Positions 1-6,509 of a DNA stretch of 9,754 nucleotides are shown here, piece by piece. The translations under genes were made by a program, and so were the position numbers. Origin of the DNA: CAYMRB01 sp964392615 (GTDB lineage Bacteria > Planctomycetota > UBA8108); contig CAYMRB010000391.1 in the NCBI GenBank assembly GCA_964392615.1, positions 1 through 9,754 of the forward strand, given 5' to 3'. Under the pieces are notes generated by a model. It was not told the origin of the DNA, did no database searches, and saw only the letters and a list, made by a program, of their open reading frames with translations. The number at the start of each line of letters is the position of its first letter. The stretch's first letter is position 1.

Positions 1-412
1 CCTTGGCCTTCACGTAGTTCGGTGTGAAGCGGTAGTTCAGGCTGGGCATCAGAACCTTGCCCGACTTCGTGGCGGCGGCGAGCATCTTGTCGACGTCCTC
101 GAGCGACGGCGCGAAGGGCATCTCGCAGATCACGTTCTTGCCGGCGTTCAGCGCGTCGATCGAGATCGCGGCGTGATGCTGCGTCGGCACGGAGACGACC
201 ACGGCGTCGACGTTGGGGTCGTCCAGCAGCTTCCTGTAGTCGGTGTAGGTCGCCGGAACGCCGTGCTTCTTCCCCTGTTTGGCCAACGCCTTCTCATTGA
301 CGTCGGAGATCGCCACCAGGTCGGCCTGCTTCATCTTTCGGAAGGCGGGCAGATGTGCGCCAGCGCCGACGAAACCGAGACCAACCACACCCACGCCTAA
401 TTCACCGCTCAT
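1..412 (-). CDS. Gfo/Idh/MocA-family oxidoreductase, N-terminal part (cut by window edge)
   Basis: This is the NAD(P)-binding half of a cytosolic Gfo/Idh/MocA dehydrogenase; 137 codons are visible and the gene continues past base 1. Seen: ATG at 412-410 with GGAGG at 424-420, 7 bases upstream, which fixes the start. A Rossmann dinucleotide motif GLGFVGAGAH lies at residues 11-20, an acidic residue ending strand 2 at ISDVNE (D37), and VSVPTQHH at 73-80, typical of the family. The family's conserved EKP motif reads EMP here (residues 97-99, ICEMPFAPS), so the usual catalytic-site lysine is a methionine. NYRFTPNY at 126-133 is the usual family stretch leading out of the Rossmann domain. Known of the family: members oxidise or reduce sugars, inositols or related polyols. 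The substrate cannot be told from this half. A TTGACA promoter at 711-684 probably drives it through a long leader. Family assignment is firm; function is open. Confidence 0.9.
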   Translation of the reverse strand, partial: MSGELGVGVVGLGFVGAGAHLPAFRKMKQADLVAISDVNEKALAKQGKKHGVPATYTDYRKLLDDPNVDAVVVSVPTQHHAAISIDALNAGKNVICEMPFAPSLEDVDKMLAAATKSGKVLMPSLNYRFTPNYVKAK

Positions 413-605
413 CACCGATCCTCCGTCATTTGTGGAAGGACGAATCGCAGAACGTCAAACGCCACAAACCGACACCCCGTCGAACCACCGGTCCCGCTTC
501 AGACGAACTGCGGCAAGCGAGGCGGTGGTGTCGCACGATCCACGTTACCTACAATTGGGACAACGTGTCGTTCCACGATCGCCGCCAGAGCGAAACGTCT
601 GGGGG

Positions 606-631
606 CAGGTTCGCGCCGTTTGGCGAACCTG
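606..631. repeat. Perfect 9-bp inverted repeat (hairpin or operator) in the oxidoreductase leader
   Basis: CAGGTTCGC at 606-614 pairs exactly with GCGAACCTG at 623-631 around an 8-base loop. The inner bases offer an alternative pairing (CGCC with GGCG, loop GTTT), so the element could switch between two stems. No T-run follows on either strand, so a Rho-independent terminator is unlikely. If the promoter at 684-711 is real, the hairpin forms about 45 bases into the leader RNA. It could equally be a dimeric regulator's operator. Confidence 0.5.
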
Positions 632-683
632 TGGACACGTCGTCAGGACGCGGTAGGGACTCCAAACCTAATCGGCAGGCTAA

Positions 684-711
684 ATGCTAACCCGTGCCGT
701 ACACCTGTCAA
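684..711 (-). promoter_or_regulatory. Sigma70-type promoter of the oxidoreductase gene
   Basis: On the minus strand a perfect -35 hexamer TTGACA (711-706) is followed by a 16-base spacer and TAGCAT (689-684), which matches TATAAT at 4 of 6 positions. Transcription would start near 677, giving a leader of about 265 bases before the ATG at 412. A full consensus -35 is uncommon in such GC-rich sequence. The call is by eye, and the 16-base spacer is one short of the optimum. Confidence 0.5.
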
Positions 712-997
712 GCGGCCTACGCTGCGCCCCACGAGACTTCTTTCAAAAGGCAACCGGCCATACGCGCGGAGTAGGACCTGACTGGAGGAGCGCCCCGACC
801 TCCTGACTGCGGCGCGGATCGACCCCGGAAGCACGGCCTTGATTCCAGGTCTGGACAAACGCGCGACATCCCGTACGGTAAAAGTTGTTGCGCAGCTGGA
901 CGTCCACCTGCCGCGCGAGTCGGCAGGGGCATCCTCTGCCACGTCAGTTGGGCATTCCGGCTATGACCGACCCATCGGCCTCTTGGATTGGGAAAGC

Positions 998-1771
998 ATG
1001 GCAAAGATCGCGGTCTCCGGAAAAGGCGGATCAGGCAAGACAACGCTCTCGGCGATGTTGGCAGCCGCTCTGAGCCTGGAAGGTCGCAACGTTGTCGCGA
1101 TCGACGCAGACCCCGATGCGAACCTGGCGGCCGCCTTTGGCTTGCCACCGGAAGAATCCCCCACGTTCCTGGCGGAGATGACGGACCTCATCACCGAGCG
1201 AACCGGGGCCAAGAACGCGTACAGCGGCTACTTCAAGCTGAATCCCAAGGTCGACGATATCCCCGATCAGTATGCCACCAAGATCGGGAGCGTTCGCCTC
1301 CTGGCCCTGGGCGGAGTCAAGCAGGGCGGCCAGGGGTGCATCTGTCCGGCCACGGCATTGATCAAAGCACTGCTGACGCATCTGGCCCTCGGCTCGGACG
1401 ATGCCTTGATCATGGATATGGACGCCGGAATCGAACATCTGGGCCGGGCCACCACCCAGTCGATGGATGCTCTGCTGGTGGTCGTCGACGAGAGCCCGTG
1501 GACGCTGCAGACCGCTCACCGGGTGCGCGCGTTGGCCCAAGACATCGGTCTCGAAAACCTGGCTGCGGTGGTCAACCGCGTGCGCGAATCAACCGACCTG
1601 GAACGGCTTCGTGATTCGCTCGAGGGGATTCCGATCGTAGGCACCATTCCCTACGACGATCGGCTCGCGAGGGGAATCGTCGGGGGAGGTGATCAGCAGG
1701 GGCTCGAGCCGACGGCTGTGCTGACGGAGCTGCTTCCCAGCGTCGAGAGCATCCTTCAAGCTCTGCGGTAG
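998..1771 (+). CDS. cooC: CooC-type nickel-insertion ATPase (carbon monoxide dehydrogenase accessory protein)
   Basis: This is a 257-residue cytosolic MinD/SIMIBI-class P-loop ATPase of the CooC/AcsF family. Known of the family: the dimer binds nickel and uses ATP to mature the nickel site of carbon monoxide dehydrogenase or acetyl-CoA synthase. Seen: deviant Walker A GKGGSGKTT at residues 8-16 with the signature lysine K9; DADPDAN at 36-42 (switch I); the CooC-specific metal and dimer motif C-I-C at C114 and C116 (GGQGCICPA); and DMDAGIEHLGR at 140-150, almost the textbook CooC sequence. I chose ATG 998 because the P-loop begins right after it. The frame is open back to a TTG at 839, but that 53-residue extension is low-complexity and unlike the family. 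The Shine-Dalgarno is weak (GGGAAAG just upstream). Forty-eight bases separate it from the acyl-CoA synthetase gene, so they are probably co-transcribed. No CODH gene is in view. Confidence 0.88.
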   Translation: MAKIAVSGKGGSGKTTLSAMLAAALSLEGRNVVAIDADPDANLAAAFGLPPEESPTFLAEMTDLITERTGAKNAYSGYFKLNPKVDDIPDQYATKIGSVRLLALGGVKQGGQGCICPATALIKALLTHLALGSDDALIMDMDAGIEHLGRATTQSMDALLVVVDESPWTLQTAHRVRALAQDIGLENLAAVVNRVRESTDLERLRDSLEGIPIVGTIPYDDRLARGIVGGGDQQGLEPTAVLTELLPSVESILQALR

Positions 1772-1791
1772 GACGCGACGACGCTTCAGCC

Positions 1792-1805
1792 CGCACCATG
1801 GTGCG
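1792..1805. repeat. 14-bp perfect palindrome between cooC and the acyl-CoA synthetase gene
   Basis: CGCACCATGGTGCG is a perfect palindrome in the 48-base spacer, ending just before the GGAGG Shine-Dalgarno (1807-1811) of the next gene. The ATG inside it (1798) is out of frame with the downstream GTG start. It could be a regulator half-site pair, or chance in GC-rich sequence. Confidence 0.35.
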
Positions 1806-1819
1806 CGGAGGCAGGTCGA

Positions 1820-4555
1820 GTGCACACGCAGAACCTGGACAAGATCTTCGACCCCAAGCGAATCGCCGTAGTCGGCGCCAGCGACGAGCCGGATAGCCGA
1901 GGCTCGCTGGCGATGCGCAACCTGATTGGCGAGGGTTACGATCGTCTCGTCTATCCCGTGAATCCGGACCGCGAATCGGTTCACGGCATCCACGCGTATC
2001 GGAGTGTGGCCGATCTGCCGCGCGTTCCCGATCTCGCCGTGGTGTGCACCGAGGCGCACGAGACGCCCCAGGTCGTCGCCGAGTGCGGCGCCGCGGGCAT
2101 CCTGGGCATGGTAATCCTGTCCCGGGGCTTCAGCGAGACAGGCCCGGAGGGCGCGGCGCTGGAGAAACGCATCCACGAGGAGGCCGGCCGCTATCCCCAG
2201 ATGCGCATCATCGGGCCCAACAGCTACGGCATCATCGTGCCGGAGCTGAGACTGAACGCCAGCCTCGCGCGCCAGGCTCCGAAGGAAGGGAGGCTCGCGT
2301 TCATCTCGCAGTCCAAGGGACTGTGCGCCTCGACGCTCGATTGGGCGCTCAAGGACCAGGTCGGATTCTCCTATTTCGTCTCGCTGGGGAACGTCTTCGA
2401 CGTCGGTTTCAGCGAGCTGATCGACTACTTCGCCGAGGATGCGCGAACTCTCGGGCTGATCTTGTATGTGGTTTCGATCCGCCGCGCGCGCACCTTGATG
2501 TCCGCGGCGCGGGCCTTCTCGCGCAACCGGCCGATCGTGGCCTTCAAGTCGGGCAGGTTCACCGAGGGTGCGGAGCCCGCAGCCTTCCACACCGCGGCGA
2601 TGGCCGGCGAGGACGCGGTCTACGACGCCGCCTTCCAACGGGCCGGCATCGTGCGCGTCTCACAGATCGAAGACATCTTCGACTGCGCCGAGCTGCTGGC
2701 CCGACAGCGGACCCCCCGGGGCGCACGCCTGGCGGTCATCACCAATGCCCGGGAGCCCGGGGTGGCGGCCGCCGACGCGCTGTTGGCACGAGACGGGACG
2801 CTGGCTTCCCTCTCGGAGGATACGATCCAGCAATTGGGTCAGCTCCTGCCGTCGAATGTGCCGCCCGACAATCCTGCCAAATTGCCGCGCAACGCTACGC
2901 CGGACCAGTACTGCCAGGCCACCCGGTTGCTGATCAAGGACCCCAAGATCGACGCGGTGCTCGTGATCCTCACGCCCCGCAGGATGTCGGAGCCCACGGG
3001 CACGGCGGAAGCCGTCAGCAGCGTTGCCGCCGAGAGCGACAAGCCGGTTCTGGCCGCCTGGATGGGAGGTCAGGCAGTCCAGCCCGGGATCCAGGTCCTG
3101 AACCGGGCCGGGGTCTCTGCTTACAGCACGCCGGAACAGGCCATTCGCGCGTTCATGTATCTGGTCTCCTATGCGCGCAACAAGGAGATCCTCTACGAGA
3201 CGCCCCGCGACATTCCCGTCTCCTTCACTCCGGATCGCGCCAAGATCGGCGATCTGCTCCACGGCCACCCGCACGATCTGCTCTCCGAATGCGATTCGAA
3301 AGCCCTGCTGGATAGCTACCAGATCCCGGTCACGCAGCCGGAATTGGCCCATTCGGCCGAGGAGGCGGTCCAGATCGCCCGCCGGATCGGGCCCCCCGTC
3401 GTGCTCAAGATCCTCTCGCCCCAGATCACCCACAAGCACGAAGTGAGCGGCGTATCGCTCGACTTGAGAACCGAAGAAGGCGTACGAATCCACTTCGAGC
3501 AGATCTGTGCCAATGCCCACAAGCTCCGGCCCGATGCGGAGATCGAGGGGGTCACGGTGCAGAAGATGGTGGTGGAACCGAGCGGCGTGGAGCTGATCCT
3601 GGGCGCCAAGAAAGACCCCACCTTCGGATCGGCCATCATGGTGGGCATGGGCGGATTCGCCACCCAGATCATTCACGACCGCGCACTGGGGCTCCCGCCC
3701 CTGAACGAGCGCTTGGCCCGTCGCATGCTCGAGTCGCTCAAGGCCTGGCCATTGTTGCAGGGTTACCGCGGCCGGCCGGCGGTGAACAGCGATCGACTCA
3801 TCGAGATCCTGATGCGGCTCTCGTACCTCGTGGCCGACCACCCGGAGATCAAGGAGCTCGACATAAACCCCCTGCTGGTGACGCCGAAAGACGCGGTGGC
3901 GCTCGATGCCCGCGTGCGGATCGACCGGGAACGGGTGGGGCAAGAAGCCAAGCCGTATGCCCATCTGGCGATCCGGCCGTATCCGAAGGAGTACGTGCGA
4001 TCAGAGACGCTTCGGGACGGCACACCGGTCGTGCTGCGGCCGATCAAGCCGGAGGACGAGCCTCTCTGGCAGGACATGCTGGCTCGCTGCTCGGATGAAT
4101 CGATCCGCCGGCGGTTCCGCGCCTTGTTCAAGCGCACCTCGCACGAGGTGGCCACCCGACACTGCTTCGTGGACTATGATCGGGACATGACCATCGTGGC
4201 CGAAGTGCGCCGCAACGGGACTCCCACCGTGGTCGGCGTCGTCAGCCTGTTCAGCGATGCCAAGCGCGAATCGGCCGAGTACGCGATCCTCGTCGCCGAC
4301 GACTCGCGCCGCAACGGCCTCGGCGATCTGCTCACCGCGTACTGCGTCGAAGTGGCCACCAATTGGGGGCTGAAGCGCCTCTACGCCGAAACCGCCCTGG
4401 ACAACCGCCCCATGATCGCGCTCTTCGCCAAGCGAGGGTTTCAGGTCCATCGCAGCGGCGCCGATGAGACCGTGTTGGCCAACAACGCCCTGGGTTCGGA
4501 CGACGAGCGTGAGGAGACCAGGATCGGAAGCTCCGACGCGCAGTCCGACGTCTGA
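1820..4555 (+). CDS. NDP-forming acyl-CoA synthetase fused to a GNAT acetyltransferase (Pat/PatZ-like)
   Basis: This is a 911-residue cytosolic protein. Domains in order: CoA-binding Rossmann domain (about 8-140, RIAVVGASDEPDSRGS at 14-29); succinyl-CoA-synthetase-like ligase region (about 150-300); a second flavodoxin-like domain (to about 450); ATP-grasp (about 485-705, with SPQITHKHEVSGV at 533-545 and ELDINPLL at 679-686); and C-terminal GNAT (about 726-880, acetyl-CoA loop RRNGLG at 830-835). This order and length match bacterial Pat/PatZ protein lysine acetyltransferases (about 880-890 residues), which silence acetyl-CoA synthetase and other enzymes. H257 in AFHTAAMAGED aligns with the phospho-histidine of active ADP-forming acetyl-CoA synthetases, so the synthetase half may be catalytic. 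In enteric Pat, as I recall, that histidine is lost. The start is GTG with GGAGG 8 bases upstream. It follows cooC by 48 bases, suggesting a shared role in acetyl-CoA metabolism (inference). The last 20 residues are an acidic, probably disordered tail. Confidence 0.9.
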   Translation: MHTQNLDKIFDPKRIAVVGASDEPDSRGSLAMRNLIGEGYDRLVYPVNPDRESVHGIHAYRSVADLPRVPDLAVVCTEAHETPQVVAECGAAGILGMVILSRGFSETGPEGAALEKRIHEEAGRYPQMRIIGPNSYGIIVPELRLNASLARQAPKEGRLAFISQSKGLCASTLDWALKDQVGFSYFVSLGNVFDVGFSELIDYFAEDARTLGLILYVVSIRRARTLMSAARAFSRNRPIVAFKSGRFTEGAEPAAFHTAAMAGEDAVYDAAFQRAGIVRVSQIEDIFDCAELLARQRTPRGARLAVITNAREPGVAAADALLARDGTLASLSEDTIQQLGQLLPSNVPPDNPAKLPRNATPDQYCQATRLLIKDPKIDAVLVILTPRRMSEPTGTAEAVSSVAAESDKPVLAAWMGGQAVQPGIQVLNRAGVSAYSTPEQAIRAFMYLVSYARNKEILYETPRDIPVSFTPDRAKIGDLLHGHPHDLLSECDSKALLDSYQIPVTQPELAHSAEEAVQIARRIGPPVVLKILSPQITHKHEVSGVSLDLRTEEGVRIHFEQICANAHKLRPDAEIEGVTVQKMVVEPSGVELILGAKKDPTFGSAIMVGMGGFATQIIHDRALGLPPLNERLARRMLESLKAWPLLQGYRGRPAVNSDRLIEILMRLSYLVADHPEIKELDINPLLVTPKDAVALDARVRIDRERVGQEAKPYAHLAIRPYPKEYVRSETLRDGTPVVLRPIKPEDEPLWQDMLARCSDESIRRRFRALFKRTSHEVATRHCFVDYDRDMTIVAEVRRNGTPTVVGVVSLFSDAKRESAEYAILVADDSRRNGLGDLLTAYCVEVATNWGLKRLYAETALDNRPMIALFAKRGFQVHRSGADETVLANNALGSDDEREETRIGSSDAQSDV

Positions 4556-4637
4556 CGGGACGGCTGGGGGAGTGTGTGTGGATGTACCGCCGGCGAATCT
4601 TCCTGCGGATCTGATCAGGGCCTGATCCGCCGTCCCG
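4556..4637. terminator. Nested inverted repeats at the convergent gene ends (possible bidirectional terminator)
   Basis: Two genes converge with 59 bases between their stop codons. CGGGACGGC (4556-4564) pairs perfectly with GCCGTCCCG (4629-4637), enclosing the intergenic stretch. Inside, GCGGATC (4605-4611) pairs with GATCCGC (4624-4630), overlapping a near-palindrome GATCAGG-G-CCTGATC (4613-4627) that contains the lipoprotein gene's stop codon. Neither side has a T-run, so termination would be atypical or Rho-assisted. The location favours a terminator role. Confidence 0.35.
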
Positions 4638-6423
4638 CCGAGTACTCGCGGCAGCCGAGCAGGTCGGGCGTCGGGTCGACCCCGTACGAGTCGAACGGCG
4701 CCGGTAGCGACGCCGGCTCCTGCGCCTTCCGAGCGGACAGGAAATCCGCGAGCCGCACAGCGTCGGCGACGTCGACATCTCCATCGTCGTCAACGTCTGC
4801 CGCGTCGAGACAGCCCGGCTCCGCGCCGGCGTCACGGCTGAGCACCCAGTTCGCGAGCCTCTCGAGATCCGTCGCATCGATGTCCTCGTCGCCGTCGACG
4901 TCGCCGCGCTGGAACTCGAAGCGCCAACCGTCGACGACCGTCAGCGTGTCGGTCCTCTCTTCCGAGACGAGCAGCACCCCTGTCCGCGGGAATGAGATCC
5001 CGCGCGGTCGACGCAGGCCGTCGACGAACAGCACGGGCTTGATCGGACCGGACGCTGCCTCTGCCTCCGGCGCTTTCGATCCCACGTCGCCCGTCGTCGC
5101 AGGAATGCGATAGATCGCGCCGTCATCCGATGCATCGCAGACGAACAGACTGGGCGAGTACGGATCGAACACGACGTCGGACAAGTCGAGATCGTCCGCA
5201 CCGTTCTCGAACGCCGCGTGCGGTGGCGGCGAGTGAGCGTCGAAGGAGCAGCCCCGCGTCACCTTCTCCGGCGTCGAGCGCCGCACGAGCCACGGGCTGC
5301 CGCCGATGGCGAGGTCGACGAAGTAGATCCCCCACGGCGCACGCCCGCCGAAATCACCTAGGTCGAAGCCGCGCGGCATCTCGAGCCCCTTATAGCGCCG
5401 GTTCACCAGCGCCTCGCCGCCGCAGCGGGGCTCGTTGACGCTCACGAGACAGCCGGTGTCGGCGCGGCTGCGGTACGGTCGCGAGTCGCTGACGAGGAGA
5501 TCGCCGGCGACGGCGCCACACGCGAAGTCGCCGGCGACAACGCGGATGCCATACGGCGCGGAGAGCCTCGCGGGATCGTCAGGTCGCGGCGGCTTCGCGT
5601 ACTCGACGACGGCGCAGGCGGTCGGCTTCCGGGTCGGGCCACCGCTCTTGCCCTCCGGAGCGCTCAGGCCACGGACGCGCCAGATGGCGACGTCCGTGCG
5701 CTTGGCGCCCGCGGTCGTCGCGACGAGCTCGCGCTTCGTCCGGTCGTACGCGAGCAGGTTGAGATCGGCGAGCCCGGCCACGACTCGCGTCACGCGAGCG
5801 GTCGGAATCGGCAGCGTGCCGTCGGGATCCTCGATGCCCGAGACGCGCACGACGCCGGCACGAGCGGGATCGTCGTGCGCGCAGGCAACGTAGAGGTGGC
5901 CTCCTGCGACCACTTGACCGCGCGGCTTGCCGACGAGGCGCGCATCGCGGAACGCGGCGAAAACCTGCACGGCACCATCGCGCGCGAAGGGCGGCGTGAG
6001 ATGGCCATCGGTCGTGACGCGTTGCGAGTCACTCGCGGCGGCATCGCGCTGCGGTGTGCGAACGTTGAAGATGCGCTGCCACGACACGACGTCCTGCTGC
6101 TCCAGGTTCGCGCGTGATCCGCCGCGCGCCAGCCACGCCTCGAAGACCCAACGATCGCCTGGGCCGGAACGGCCATCGCCGTCGACGTCGACGTCGGGAG
6201 GACGAACCGTGGCGTCCGAATCGCGATCCTCGCCAGCGGTCAGAGCTCGCGGACGACGCCGAGGGTCGACGATCTTCGTCTCGGACTCAGCCGCCTCGGC
6301 CGCAGCGTTCGCCGCGTCGCTCTGTCGCGGCTCGGCCGGATCGCCCTCCGGACGGCATCCCGACAGCAACGGGCTCAGAAAACTGACGGCACAAACGAAG
6401 CCACACGTCATCCAACGATTCAC
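4615..6423 (-). CDS. Lipoprotein with propeller-like body and dockerin-type calcium loops
   Basis: A 602-residue secreted lipoprotein of unknown function. Seen: the GTG start at 6423 is set by AAGGAG (6434-6429), 5 bases upstream; the longer frame from 6516 would run into the divergent symporter gene. The signal peptide ends in lipobox LLSGC with C23 as the lipidation site, followed by an alanine-rich acidic linker. A single dockerin-like half-repeat, DVDVDGDGRSGPGD plus a helix, lies at about 77-98. The body (about 140-500) holds repeats such as DVVFDPYSPSLFVCD and ISFPRTGVLLVSE, which read like beta-propeller blades. Two calcium loops with their helices, DVDGDEDIDATD (about 508-519) and DVDDDGDVDVAD (about 543-554), form a type-I-dockerin-like pair near the C terminus. 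Cysteines are scattered and may form disulfides. Known: dockerin-like pairs are frequent in Planctomycetota and similar bacteria without cellulosomes. It is divergent from the symporter, so a role in binding or sensing an external substrate is possible but unproven. Confidence 0.75.
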   Translation of the reverse strand: MNRWMTCGFVCAVSFLSPLLSGCRPEGDPAEPRQSDAANAAAEAAESETKIVDPRRRPRALTAGEDRDSDATVRPPDVDVDGDGRSGPGDRWVFEAWLARGGSRANLEQQDVVSWQRIFNVRTPQRDAAASDSQRVTTDGHLTPPFARDGAVQVFAAFRDARLVGKPRGQVVAGGHLYVACAHDDPARAGVVRVSGIEDPDGTLPIPTARVTRVVAGLADLNLLAYDRTKRELVATTAGAKRTDVAIWRVRGLSAPEGKSGGPTRKPTACAVVEYAKPPRPDDPARLSAPYGIRVVAGDFACGAVAGDLLVSDSRPYRSRADTGCLVSVNEPRCGGEALVNRRYKGLEMPRGFDLGDFGGRAPWGIYFVDLAIGGSPWLVRRSTPEKVTRGCSFDAHSPPPHAAFENGADDLDLSDVVFDPYSPSLFVCDASDDGAIYRIPATTGDVGSKAPEAEAASGPIKPVLFVDGLRRPRGISFPRTGVLLVSEERTDTLTVVDGWRFEFQRGDVDGDEDIDATDLERLANWVLSRDAGAEPGCLDAADVDDDGDVDVADAVRLADFLSARKAQEPASLPAPFDSYGVDPTPDLLGCREYSAGRRIRP

Positions 6424-6509
6424 GGCATCTCCTTCCTGACAACGCACCGCAACCCGGGCTCTGCGCAACACGATACACCACGCCCGCCGTCGCGGTATAC
6501 TCCGCCCCC
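6424..6509. promoter_or_regulatory. Divergent promoter region between the lipoprotein and symporter genes
   Basis: These 86 bases serve both genes. On the plus strand TATACT (6496-6501) sits 8 bases before the symporter ATG, with a weak -35 GATACA (6472-6477, 18-base spacer). On the minus strand TGTATCGT offers a -10 TATCGT (6475-6470), with TATACC (6499-6494) as a weak -35. That -35 overlaps the plus-strand -10 through the palindrome GTATAC (6495-6500). Overlap would make the two promoters compete or share control. The plus -10 is the more convincing element. Confidence 0.4.

Larger units (their letters stand above)
413..997. other. Gene-free divergent intergenic region (585 bases)
   Basis: This region separates the minus-strand oxidoreductase from the plus-strand cooC gene. 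Open frames cross it, but their translations are arginine- and proline-rich, show no motif I recognise and have no Shine-Dalgarno. The two features I can support are a minus-strand promoter at 684-711 and a perfect inverted repeat at 606-631; both are listed separately. A weak plus-strand promoter for cooC may lie at 852-879: TGGACA, a 16-base spacer, then TACGGT (3 of 6 matches in the -10). An 8-base direct repeat CCTGACTG occurs at 777-784 and 802-809, beside a GGAGG...CCTCC inverted repeat; I assign it no role. No tRNA, known riboswitch or CRISPR repeat was recognised. Confidence 0.6.

Noticed and set aside
470..533. Inverted repeat CGACACC (470-476) / GGTGTCG (527-533)
   Set aside because: Seven bases separated by about 50 is expected by chance in GC-rich DNA.
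643..942. Small minus-strand ORF of 99 codons in the gene-free region
   Set aside because: Arg/Ser-rich, no Shine-Dalgarno and no motif, and it would overlap the TTGACA promoter.
839..997. N-terminal extension of CooC from a TTG codon (53 residues)
   Set aside because: The added residues match nothing in the family, whose proteins begin a few residues before the P-loop; ATG 998 fits exactly.
2660..3964. Minus-strand open frame of 434 codons opposite the Pat-like gene
   Set aside because: No recognisable motif, and the plus-strand gene is conserved in full across it.
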